A stretch of DNA of 64,000 nt from Leptofilum sp965223285 (GTDB lineage Bacteria; Chloroflexota; Anaerolineae; Promineifilales; Promineifilaceae): contig NZ_OZ244997.1 in the NCBI RefSeq assembly GCF_965223285.1, positions 4,712,001-4,776,000 on the forward strand, given 5' to 3'. The translations under genes were made by a program, and so were the position numbers. Shown here piece after piece: positions 51,669 through 58,690 of the stretch (the first letter of the stretch is position 1; the number at the start of each line of letters is the position of its first letter). The notes under the pieces are model-generated. The model worked only from the letters and a program-made list of their open reading frames with translations. It was not told where the DNA came from and made no database searches.

Positions 51669-53083
51669 TAGTCGTATTGCCCCAGTGCGTTGATGATTTG
51701 ATCCATACGCATGCCCAACGATCCTTTTACCAAAACCGTATCCTTTTCTTCAATGAGTTCTTCCAGGATGGGTACGGCCGTAACCGCATCATCCACCATA
51801 ATTACTTTGTCTTTGGGCAAGCCGCTGGCAATTGCTTCGTGGCCAATCCAGCGTGCCCGCCGCCCCACGGTGACCAGCAGCTTGGCAACTTCAGCTACCC
51901 GACGCCCAATTTGTCGATGTGCCTCTTCTTCCATGTGGCCCAGCTCTAGCATATCGCCCAAGACGGCTACGGAACGGCCGTCTAAATCGTGCATTAGGTT
52001 CAACACCGCCATTACGGAGGCGGGGCTGGCGTTATAGGTGTCATCAATGATCAGCGAATTTTTGGGGCCAGGGACTGTATCGAGATGAAGTTGAACGGCC
52101 GTGTTGCGTAATCCATGCAAAATTTCATCCCAGGTGAGCCCTTCAACCAAGCCAACGGCTGCCGCGCGCAGCGATGTGTGTACGCTGTGGCGACCCAGCA
52201 GCGGTACCTGTACCACTAACGATTCATCTTCGTGGTGCAGCGTAAAGCGTACGCCGTCCAGCCCCATCGAGCGAATATTGTCTGCCCACAAATCGGCCGT
52301 GTTGCTTAAACCGTAGGTGAAAACTCGCGCTTGAGTATGGTCGGCCATGCTCATCACGCGGGCATCGTCTTTGTTTAGAATGGCCGTGCCGTCGGTTGGC
52401 AATGCTTCCACCAGCTCGCGCTTGGCTTTGACAATGTTTTCCATACTGCCAGCCCGTTCCAAATGCACGGAACCTATCAGCGTGACGACCCCGATCTTGG
52501 GGCTGGTCATGTCACACAAAGTGGCAATCTCACCCGTGGTATACATGCCCATCTCCAGCACTGCCAGCTCGTCTGTCTCCTGCAAATCGAAAAGTGCTAG
52601 GGGCAAGCCTAGAATGCTGTTGCGGTTTCCTGGCGATTTGAAGGTGCGGTAACGGCCGCACAGCACGGCGTGAGTCAGCTCTTTGGTCGAGGTTTTGCCG
52701 ACGCTGCCCGTAATGCCAATCACTTTTGCAGGAAAGCGGGCGCGCCACGCCTTGGCGGACGTTTGCAGGGCGGCTATGGTATCTTCAACCACCAGGCAAA
52801 CAGGCTTGGACGCGCCAAGCGGCACAGTGGTTGGCGCGGCGGTACGCAAATCTATAGTTGCGTACGCATCCGAAATTGGCCGGTCCACCAGTGCCGCAAT
52901 CGCTCCCTGCTCAAACGCGGCCGTAACAAAATCATGCCCATCAACCTTTTCGCCTGTGTAAGCGACAAAGAGGCTGCCTGGCACAACTTCTCGGCTGTCC
53001 ATCACCACCCGCGACACAACCGGCTCGCGGCCGGTTGGTTCGTAAGTGGACAATGTTTGGAGGAAGTGTGCTAATGTCAACAT
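51668..53083 (-). CDS. murF: UDP-MurNAc-tripeptide--D-Ala-D-Ala ligase
   Basis: 471-residue Mur ligase adding D-Ala-D-Ala. The P-loop is KVIGITGSVGKTSTKELTHAV (region about 120-140), followed by SPGNRNSILGLPLAL, EMGMYTTGEI, DDTYNASPASV and VAVLGDMLELG. GDMLELG and KGSLGMRMDQII mark MurF rather than MurE. The gene directly upstream in the transcript is ftsI; murE, which normally sits there, is absent and a CAGT-word spacer takes its place. Confidence 0.95.
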   Translation of the reverse strand: MLTLAHFLQTLSTYEPTGREPVVSRVVMDSREVVPGSLFVAYTGEKVDGHDFVTAAFEQGAIAALVDRPISDAYATIDLRTAAPTTVPLGASKPVCLVVEDTIAALQTSAKAWRARFPAKVIGITGSVGKTSTKELTHAVLCGRYRTFKSPGNRNSILGLPLALFDLQETDELAVLEMGMYTTGEIATLCDMTSPKIGVVTLIGSVHLERAGSMENIVKAKRELVEALPTDGTAILNKDDARVMSMADHTQARVFTYGLSNTADLWADNIRSMGLDGVRFTLHHEDESLVVQVPLLGRHSVHTSLRAAAVGLVEGLTWDEILHGLRNTAVQLHLDTVPGPKNSLIIDDTYNASPASVMAVLNLMHDLDGRSVAVLGDMLELGHMEEEAHRQIGRRVAEVAKLLVTVGRRARWIGHEAIASGLPKDKVIMVDDAVTAVPILEELIEEKDTVLVKGSLGMRMDQIINALGQYD

Positions 53084-53085
53084 TT

Positions 53086-53171
53086 CGGTAATCAGCAGGT
53101 CAGTATTCAGTAATCAGTAGGTCAGTTTTCAGCTTTTACTGATTACCGACCACTGTCTCACTGATTACTGG
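53086..53171. repeat. CAGTAATCAGT-family hairpin spacer between ftsI and murF (murE position)
   Basis: GGTAATCAGCAGGTCAGTATTCAG and CAGTAATCAGTAGGTCAG are opposed by TTTACTGATTACCGACCACTG and CACTGATTACTGG. It forms the longest CAGT-word spacer in the window. The stop codon of ftsI (TAA) is the centre of a CAGTAATCAG word. Confidence 0.85.
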
Positions 53172-54859
53172 CCTTGTCTCGCTGCCATCACGTCTGCCTG
53201 TAGGCGTACGGTGTCTGGCGGTACGTCGAGCATAACAACAAGTTCATCTGCTAAATCGGCGAAGGCAGGTGCAGCTGTCTGCGACCCCCAAGGAGCCGTT
53301 CCAGGCCGATCGATCTTGACGTAAATAATCATTTCCGGGTTTTCGGCAGGTAACCAGCCGATGAAAGAACCAATGACATCGTCGGGCAAGTAGATGCCGT
53401 TTTCAGCAATTTGGGCGGTGCCGGTTTTGCCAGCAATGGTGTAGCCACTCACCTGGGCTTCTAACACTTCACGGGTAACGGCCGTTGTGGCCATAGCAGT
53501 CACTTGTGCGGCCGTTTCTGGGCTGATGGGACGGCTGAGTACGGTAGGCTCATGCACAAAGATACCATTTTCCCCATGAATTTCTTCCACAATGTAAGGC
53601 TGCATGATGGTGCCGTTGTTGGCCAGGGCAGAAACGGCCGTAATCATCTGTAAGGGTGTTACAGCAATACCCTGCCCGTAAGCGTTGGTGGCAATAAATG
53701 ATTCCGTCCAGAGAGAATCGCCCGGTAGCGGCATGGTGCCCGCTGCTTCAGACATTAAATCCACCCCGGTCGGACGGCCAAAGCCAAAGCTCTGCAAATA
53801 GTCGTAATATACATCTGGCCCCATCATGGTTGCCAAAGTGGCTGCGCCTACGTTAAGTGAGCGAGACAGCAAAGTCGTCATGTCGGTGGTGCCGGGTGCG
53901 CTGCGGTCCCAGTTGTACGTTTTGTGACCGCCTACTTCTAGAATGCCCGCATCGTAGTAGGTGGATTGAGGCGTTACCACGGCAGCATCCAGTGCAGCAG
54001 CCATCGTAATCAGCTTCATAACAGAACCTGGCTCATGCTGCTGGCTCACGGCCGGATTCAGCAGAAGACCTGTGTCTGTTTCATAAAATTCAGCAGGCGA
54101 GTAACAGGGGGCACTGGCCATCGCCAGAATCGCGCCCGTTTGAGGATTCATGACGATGATGCTGCCGCTAACGGCGCGATAATCTTCCAGGGCGCGGCGT
54201 AAGTGATCTTCCACAACATATTGCAGCGAACGGTCGATGGTGAGCACCAAATCTGCGCCTTCGTGGGCGATGACGCTTTGCTGCGAGGTAAGTGGCGAGA
54301 TGTTTACGACAGCACTGGCAGCTTCGCCAGCCAATTCCCGCTGATAATACCCTTCGACACCGCTGCCGCCGTTGCCGTCAAAATCTACATAGCCCAGCGA
54401 ATGGCAAAGCATGTCGTCCTGCGGGTAAAAGCGGCGGGGCAGGGGGTCAATTTGCAATCCTTCGTAGGGTAGGGCGCGTACCAATTCTGCAACCTCAGCG
54501 GAAACACGACCAGATAGCAAGGCGAACGATTGGTCAGATTGCAGGACGCCGAGAATTTCATAACGTGATTGCTGCAAAATGGGAGCCAGGGCAGTGGCTA
54601 ACTGTTCGGATTCGGTAACAAGACGGGGGGAAACGCCAATTTGGTAATCGGCGGTGTTGGCGGCTAGCACCGCGCCGTTGCGGTCAAAGATAGTGCCACG
54701 CTCTGGCTTGGCCACGACGAGTATCTCATCGCCAGCGCGCTCGGCCCACTCTGGCCCTTGCACTACCTGAAACGCCACAAGCCGCCCAACAATAATGAGG
54801 GCGGCAAATCCAAGGATGGCGACCACTATCCACATCCGGCTTTTTTGACTACTGTTCAC
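53165..54859 (-). CDS. ftsI: Class B penicillin-binding protein, FtsI-like
   Basis: 564-residue septal transpeptidase. One membrane helix lies at about 9-28. The N-terminal pedestal (RGTIFDRNGAVLAANT) is followed by the transpeptidase domain with active-site Ser in EPGSVMK (near 277), SLN (near 333) and GKTGTAQ (near 477). No PASTA repeats are present. It works with FtsW, and its start overlaps the ftsL-like gene by 11 bp. The C-terminus QGQ runs directly into the CAGT-word spacer. Confidence 0.94.
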   Translation of the reverse strand: MNSSQKSRMWIVVAILGFAALIIVGRLVAFQVVQGPEWAERAGDEILVVAKPERGTIFDRNGAVLAANTADYQIGVSPRLVTESEQLATALAPILQQSRYEILGVLQSDQSFALLSGRVSAEVAELVRALPYEGLQIDPLPRRFYPQDDMLCHSLGYVDFDGNGGSGVEGYYQRELAGEAASAVVNISPLTSQQSVIAHEGADLVLTIDRSLQYVVEDHLRRALEDYRAVSGSIIVMNPQTGAILAMASAPCYSPAEFYETDTGLLLNPAVSQQHEPGSVMKLITMAAALDAAVVTPQSTYYDAGILEVGGHKTYNWDRSAPGTTDMTTLLSRSLNVGAATLATMMGPDVYYDYLQSFGFGRPTGVDLMSEAAGTMPLPGDSLWTESFIATNAYGQGIAVTPLQMITAVSALANNGTIMQPYIVEEIHGENGIFVHEPTVLSRPISPETAAQVTAMATTAVTREVLEAQVSGYTIAGKTGTAQIAENGIYLPDDVIGSFIGWLPAENPEMIIYVKIDRPGTAPWGSQTAAPAFADLADELVVMLDVPPDTVRLQADVMAARQGQ

Positions 54860-55322
54860 GAGCTTCGCCTCTTATAAAATCGCTAAACCGGTCACTCAGG
54901 TAAAGCCAAATTGCTTCACGTACAGTTTCGGCCGGTGGCGGAACGGCCGTTACTGTTGGTACAATCTCCAGTGGATCGGTCTCTACTACCTCCACTGGGT
55001 AATCCGGCACAATAATGTATTCAATATCGCCCGGTTCTGCTTCTACAAACCCTAAACGAATTGCCTCCGCTTGCAGGCGGTCTAATGCCTGTGCAGCGGC
55101 GATGTCTCGTTCCAAATCATTGTTTTGCCGCTTCAACTCGGTCAGCTCATTTTGCAAAATTTGCACTCGGCGACCCACCGAAGCAATGCGGCTGGCCTGG
55201 CTCACGTAAATAGTGCCCAGCAAAGCAGCCAAAACCAAAATGACCCCCCAGCCCAGCGCGGCTTGCGCTTCGGTGAGGGCGTTGAGGCGTTTTAGCTGTT
55301 CCCGAGTTTGCCGTGCCATCAT
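54849..55322 (-). CDS. ftsL: FtsL-like divisome protein
   Basis: 157-residue bitopic protein: one membrane helix (about 24-45, WGVILVLAALLGTIYVS) followed by a leucine-zipper-type coiled coil (about 50-92, SVGRRVQILQNELTELKRQNNDLERDIAAAQ given as region). The short coiled coil is the FtsL/FtsB hallmark; position between rsmH and ftsI points to FtsL. The C-terminal extension (about 105-157) is Pro/Val/Glu-rich and ends in a helix; it is longer than in E. coli FtsL. It overlaps ftsI by 11 bp. Confidence 0.82.
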   Translation of the reverse strand: MMARQTREQLKRLNALTEAQAALGWGVILVLAALLGTIYVSQASRIASVGRRVQILQNELTELKRQNNDLERDIAAAQALDRLQAEAIRLGFVEAEPGDIEYIIVPDYPVEVVETDPLEIVPTVTAVPPPAETVREAIWLYLSDRFSDFIRGEAREQ

Positions 55323-55329
55323 AGTTTTA

Positions 55330-55362
55330 GTTTTTGGTGGCTAGTTTACTAGCCACTTGCCT
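55330..55362. repeat. GGCTAGTTTACTAGCC palindromic spacer between ftsL and rsmH
   Basis: GTGGCTAGTTTACTAGCCAC is a nearly perfect palindrome filling most of the 38 bp gap. It matches the vocabulary of the murD-ftsW spacer. Confidence 0.65.
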
Positions 55363-56281
55363 ACTTCTTCTCAATCACCCTTAGCCGGGCGCTGCGGCTG
55401 CGGCTGTTTTGGGCAATTTCTTCGGCAGATGCCTGAACTGCCTTGCGCGTAATGAGCCGAAAGTTGGCCTGGCCGCCGCAGGTGCATATTGGTTGGTCTG
55501 GCGGGCAGGTGCAATCTTTGCATAAGTCGCGAAATGTTTGCTTCACAAAGCGGTCTTCCAATGAATGAAAGCTAATCACAGCCAAACGGCCGTGTTGCCC
55601 TAATAACTTTAGCGCAGCCATCACCCCGATTTCAACCGTTTCTAATTCCTGGTTCACGGCAATACGCAATGCCTGAAACGTTTGGGTGGCTGGGTGAATG
55701 CGCCCACGGTGACGTATTGTTTGGGCGATTTTCTCGGCGAGTTGAGTGGTGGTGCTGAACGGCCGTTCCTGCACCATCATCCGGGCAATCTTGCGACTGC
55801 TTTTTTCTTCACCGTACCGCCACAAAATATCGGCCAGGGCAGCTTCTTCTAAATTGTTAATCAGGTCTGCGGCCGTTTCACCTCTACTGGTGTCGAACCG
55901 CATATCCAGAGGGCCTTCCTTCATAAAGGAAAAGCCACGTTCGGCATTGTCTAGCTGACGAGACGAGAGTCCTAAATCCAGCAAGATGCCATCTGCTTCA
56001 CTGAATCCATGTTGCGGAGCCAGGTTACCCATCTCTGCGTAGCTGGCGTGGACGTAAGTGACGCGCTCGCCATAGGCTGCTAGCTGTTTCTGGGCAAAAG
56101 CAATCGCTTCTGCATCTTTGTCAAAGACCAAAATGCGCCCTGAGGGCGCGGATTTTTGCAGCATTCCTGCTGCGTGGCCCCCTGCCCCTAACGTGCCGTC
56201 AATGTAACGGCCGTTTGCCTGTGGCCGCAGCAAAGTGAGCACTTCATCGTACAGAACCGGGATGTGAGAGAAGGTGCTCAT
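55361..56281 (-). CDS. rsmH: 16S rRNA m4C1402 methyltransferase RsmH (MraW)
   Basis: 306-residue SAM-dependent methyltransferase acting on C1402 of 16S rRNA. HIPVLYDEVLTLLRP starts the protein; YIDGTLGAGGHAAGML is the SAM loop, DGILLDLGLSSRQLDNAERGFSFMKEGPLDMRFD (region about 100-135) and FHSLEDRFVKQTFRDL are family signatures. A Cys-rich segment (CKDCTCPPDQPICTCGG) near 270 is typical of some phyla and may bind metal. Follows mraZ after a short spacer with opposed TTTTCAGG/CCTGAAAA words. Confidence 0.96.
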   Translation of the reverse strand: MSTFSHIPVLYDEVLTLLRPQANGRYIDGTLGAGGHAAGMLQKSAPSGRILVFDKDAEAIAFAQKQLAAYGERVTYVHASYAEMGNLAPQHGFSEADGILLDLGLSSRQLDNAERGFSFMKEGPLDMRFDTSRGETAADLINNLEEAALADILWRYGEEKSSRKIARMMVQERPFSTTTQLAEKIAQTIRHRGRIHPATQTFQALRIAVNQELETVEIGVMAALKLLGQHGRLAVISFHSLEDRFVKQTFRDLCKDCTCPPDQPICTCGGQANFRLITRKAVQASAEEIAQNSRSRSARLRVIEKK

Positions 56282-56334
56282 GTGTTCATGTTTTCAGGCT
56301 TTCAAATGTTCCACTTGAAAACCTGAAAACCTTG

Positions 56335-56760
56335 CTAGATGCCCAAATCTTCCCAGCGGGCGGCATCGCCATCACTTTCAATATCTTCACGGACGGAATG
56401 CCACGCCTCGGTGCCCCACAGCTCCAGATAGTTAAACATGCCAGAGATAACAACATCACGTTGGATGTTGGCGAAGTCGCGCAGATAAGGTGGCAGCAGG
56501 ATGCGCCCCTGTCGGTCCGGTGTCAGGTCAACTGCACCAGAAAAGACGCGCCGCCGAAATGCCCGCACGCCCTCGTCTGACAACGGCCGTTGCGCAATGC
56601 GCTCTGCCAGCTCTTGCCAGCCATCCATGGGGAAAAGCATCAAGTTTTGGTCGAAGCCACGCGTAACCACCAAGCCCGCTGCCAGCAGGTTGCGGAACTT
56701 TGCCGGAATCGTGATTCGGCCTTTGCTGTCGATGGTGTGTGTGTATTCGCCTAAAAACAT
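56335..56760 (-). CDS. mraZ: Transcriptional regulator MraZ
   Basis: 141-residue AbrB-fold regulator at the head of the dcw operon, with two DXXXR repeats: THTIDSKGRITIPAKFRNLL (residues about 8-27) and DLTPDRQGRILLPPYLRDFA (about 79-98). MraZ forms ring oligomers that bind four tandem short repeats in its own promoter. Four 10-bp repeats fitting this are visible at 56841-56880. It therefore should control the whole run to ftsZ, along with the palindrome at 56782. Confidence 0.95.
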   Translation of the reverse strand: MFLGEYTHTIDSKGRITIPAKFRNLLAAGLVVTRGFDQNLMLFPMDGWQELAERIAQRPLSDEGVRAFRRRVFSGAVDLTPDRQGRILLPPYLRDFANIQRDVVISGMFNYLELWGTEAWHSVREDIESDGDAARWEDLGI

Positions 56761-56781
56761 GATGCTATCTTTACAAAATTA

Positions 56782-56793
56782 GAACAATTGTTC
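56782..56793 (-). promoter_or_regulatory. GAACAATTGTTC palindrome just downstream of the mraZ -10 box
   Basis: A perfect 12 bp palindrome of the form GAAC-N4-GTTC, between the probable -10 box and the mraZ start, where a repressor would block transcription. The pattern equals the SOS box of Gram-positive LexA; a second copy is at 18971-18982. Confidence 0.55.
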
Positions 56794-56803
56794 TGATCGC
56801 CCC

Positions 56804-56812
56804 ATTTTAGCA
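56804..56812 (-). promoter_or_regulatory. Extended -10 promoter of mraZ and the dcw operon
   Basis: On the minus strand TGCTAAAAT gives an extended -10 (TGn plus TAAAAT at 56809-56804). No good -35 hexamer is found 17 bp upstream, which fits an extended -10 promoter or an activator-assisted one. Confidence 0.5.
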
Positions 56813-56840
56813 TAAGTTTGCGGGATTTTTGTGGAAATTT

Positions 56841-56880
56841 GCACCACAATGCCCCACTTTTAACCACAATAGGCCACAGT
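56841..56880 (-). promoter_or_regulatory. MraZ operator: four tandem 10 bp repeats
   Basis: On the plus strand the four decamers GCACCACAAT, GCCCCACTTT, TAACCACAAT and AGGCCACAGT follow each other without gaps. On the coding strand each carries a (T/A)GTGG core once per helical turn, as in known MraZ operators. They lie 30-70 bp upstream of the -10 box. Confidence 0.75.
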
Positions 56881-56933
56881 ATACACCAAACCCGTTTGAA
56901 TGTGAAGTAGAAAAATAACTTTTAAGGTGCTGT

Positions 56934-57213
56934 TTTGTTGTAGGATTTGCTAAATAATGGAACCCGTCCAGTAAATAACGGAACACGTCCATCAAATAAT
57001 GGAACTGGGGAAACGTCTACTCGTGTATATAATGTAGGATTCTCGGTTTTTGCTCTGGCGCAATTCGTAGGCTGGTTCCACTTTTTACTGGATATCGTAG
57101 GGCAGTTCCATTATTTACTGACAAACTCTATATTTGCCATTTTTGTCTACCTCTGGAAGGCCGTTCCATTATTTCGTGGATCAGTTCCGTTATTTAATGG
57201 ATCCTACATTTGT
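56934..57213. mobile_element. Miniature transposon (270 bp) with 5 bp target duplication and TnsB-like end repeats
   Basis: The element spans 56939-57208 and begins TGTAGGATT and ends ATCCTACA, flanked on both sides by TTTGT (56934-56938 and 57209-57213). Left part: three copies of TAAATAAnGGAAC at about 21 bp intervals (56950, 56972, 56993). Right part, inverted: four copies, two at 57160-57198 and two at 57073-57120. A further TGTAGGATT lies inside at 57033. No gene fits in it. Several short internal repeats at both ends and a 5 bp duplication are features of Tn7/TnsB-type elements. It separates the mraZ operator from the gene at 57321. Confidence 0.8.
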
Positions 57214-57320
57214 GGCTCAATCTGGCACTGCAAACGGTGGCCTGACAATGGTTCTATTGTGTTTGTTGAAATAGAAATTGATAATGCAAACTGAAGATTA
57301 GCTTGATGAAGGAGTTACTT

Positions 57321-57674
57321 ATGAACCAATTTGCCCGAATAACCGACCGTGAAGTTGAAGCCTCTGTTAGCGAATTAGTCGATAATTTTTTGCTTGGCAG
57401 TAAAACTTCTGACGAATGGAAAGACATCCATGAACAAGCTGGTTTGATGCTAGCGCAACATACGCAGGAACTGCGAGAGTTGATGACGCAAATGCAATCA
57501 TTCACGCATCAAACTTCTGTAGAAACGGTGATGGCAGCCCAATCGCGCATGGCTGCTTTGCGCTGGCTCATCCAATCTATTGAGCAAGAGATTCAACGGC
57601 TGGACAAAGCATACCGCGAGACAGCCCAAATTGAGCAGCTTTTGCGAGAGCGCGCAAAGCTAAATGCCGCTTAA
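57321..57674 (+). CDS. Hypothetical helical/coiled-coil protein
   Basis: 117-residue protein that I do not recognise. It is almost wholly helical: EVEASVSELVDNFLLGSKTSDEWKDIHEQ, then a long coiled coil from about 65 to 115 (MAALRWLIQSIEQEIQRLDK). No membrane span or catalytic motif is seen. AAGGAGTTACTT precedes ATG 57321; an upstream TTG/ATG at 57303 would place the Shine-Dalgarno sequence inside the gene. It lies 107 bp after the miniature transposon, which may have displaced its original promoter. A clean terminator follows. Confidence 0.7.
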   Translation: MNQFARITDREVEASVSELVDNFLLGSKTSDEWKDIHEQAGLMLAQHTQELRELMTQMQSFTHQTSVETVMAAQSRMAALRWLIQSIEQEIQRLDKAYRETAQIEQLLRERAKLNAA

Positions 57675-57702
57675 AGTGAAACAATAAGTTAATAGACATT
57701 GT

Positions 57703-57735
57703 GTGCCATCCTGAAAATTGGATGGCACTTTTTGT
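57703..57735 (+). terminator. Terminator after the 57321 gene
   Basis: GTGCCATCC and GGATGGCAC form a 9 bp stem around an 8-base loop, followed by TTTTTG. It is directed along the plus strand. Confidence 0.88.
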
Positions 57736-57748
57736 TTGGGGCAGTAGG

Positions 57749-57784
57749 CAAAAAAAATGCTCCGAGTGGAGGGTGCTCGGAGCA
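57749..57784 (-). terminator. Terminator after the 57931 gene
   Basis: On the minus strand TGCTCCGAG pairs with CTCGGAGCA and is followed by a run of eight to nine T. It faces the plus-strand terminator at 57703, so this gap ends two convergent units. The distance to the gene end is about 150 bp. Confidence 0.8.
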
Positions 57785-57930
57785 GGAAGGAGGAGGAAAA
57801 CGAGTTAAAAAGCAATTCAGCCTTACACTAGTCACTATACAGAAATCCTCGGATGAAATAAATGGGAATTCCACCCCATGACAGCGGAGCTACTATCAGT
57901 AGTTGGTAATCAGTTTTCGGTGCGTCGGTT

Positions 57931-58689
57931 TTAGCTGTCGAATTTTGAGTCGTCGAGGCGTTTGCGCCAGCTTTCGTCGTCATCTTCGTGGGTTGATTGT
58001 GATTTGTCTTGTGCTGCTTCAGCTTCCATTGCTTCTACGGCCGCATCCAACTGATCTGCTGGCAAGGCGCGAACCAAGCTCCATTTACCACAGTGTGGGC
58101 AACGGTCGTATTTGCCAACAACGACGTTCAATCCCCAAATGTGGCGGGCAAATGGCTTATTGCATTTGGGGCAGATGGTACCGCCGACGGGGCCATGCAC
58201 ATTGAGGCTTTCTTGTTCACCACTTTTGCGGCCTCGGTTGGAGATTCGGGAAGCTAAGAAGCGGCCGCCTATTGCAATCACAATGATGGGGATAATAATG
58301 TAGAGTGCTATGCGCGTAGAATCACCGCCAGAAATAAAGTTTCGGGTGAGTCTGTTGGATTCAATGGTTTGCCCATCTGCTGTTTGGCCGATGGCGTAAA
58401 GGGTATGGGTGCCGAGCGCATACCTGTCAGTTTCAAACTGGAGGCGGAAGGGGGCTTCGCTATCTTCACCAACAAGCTGATCATCAATATAAAAGGAAAC
58501 GGTCTCCAGATTGTCTGGCCCTTCAACGCGAAAAGAAAATCGTCCTTGAATGTTGGAGCCTAAGCCTGTGCCAAAATCGCGGTTCAGGCGGAGTTGAAGC
58601 GAGCTGGTTTCTTGGGCAACGGCCGTTGCCACGACGACTAGGCTTAACAAAACGGTAAAAATGAGTGCCCAACGCTTGAGCCAACACAT
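57931..58689 (-). CDS. Exported Ig-like domain, membrane anchor and zinc-ribbon protein (unknown)
   Basis: 252-residue protein with a signal peptide (WALIFTVLLSLVVVATAVAQ), an Ig-like beta domain (about 40-118; VSFYIDDQLVGEDSEAPF and GTHTLYAIGQTADGQ), a membrane helix (about 132-150) and a cytoplasmic zinc ribbon (ICPKCNKPFARH... RCPHCGKW, about 172-208), then an acidic tail. It therefore has one part outside and one inside the cell. No named family. ATG 58689 (GGAAAGGAAACGTAAG ahead) follows the upstream gene's stop by one base, so the two are an operon and may form one complex with the EAD-like protein. Confidence 0.7.
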   Translation of the reverse strand: MCWLKRWALIFTVLLSLVVVATAVAQETSSLQLRLNRDFGTGLGSNIQGRFSFRVEGPDNLETVSFYIDDQLVGEDSEAPFRLQFETDRYALGTHTLYAIGQTADGQTIESNRLTRNFISGGDSTRIALYIIIPIIVIAIGGRFLASRISNRGRKSGEQESLNVHGPVGGTICPKCNKPFARHIWGLNVVVGKYDRCPHCGKWSLVRALPADQLDAAVEAMEAEAAQDKSQSTHEDDDESWRKRLDDSKFDS

Positions 58690-58690
58690 C

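Noticed and set aside
53165..53171. CAGT-word spacers as CRISPR repeats
   Set aside because: The words have no constant repeat and spacer lengths and occur singly in gene gaps.
57254..57505. An 83-residue minus-strand frame opposite the 57321 gene
   Set aside because: It is antisense to a frame with a good Shine-Dalgarno sequence and terminator.
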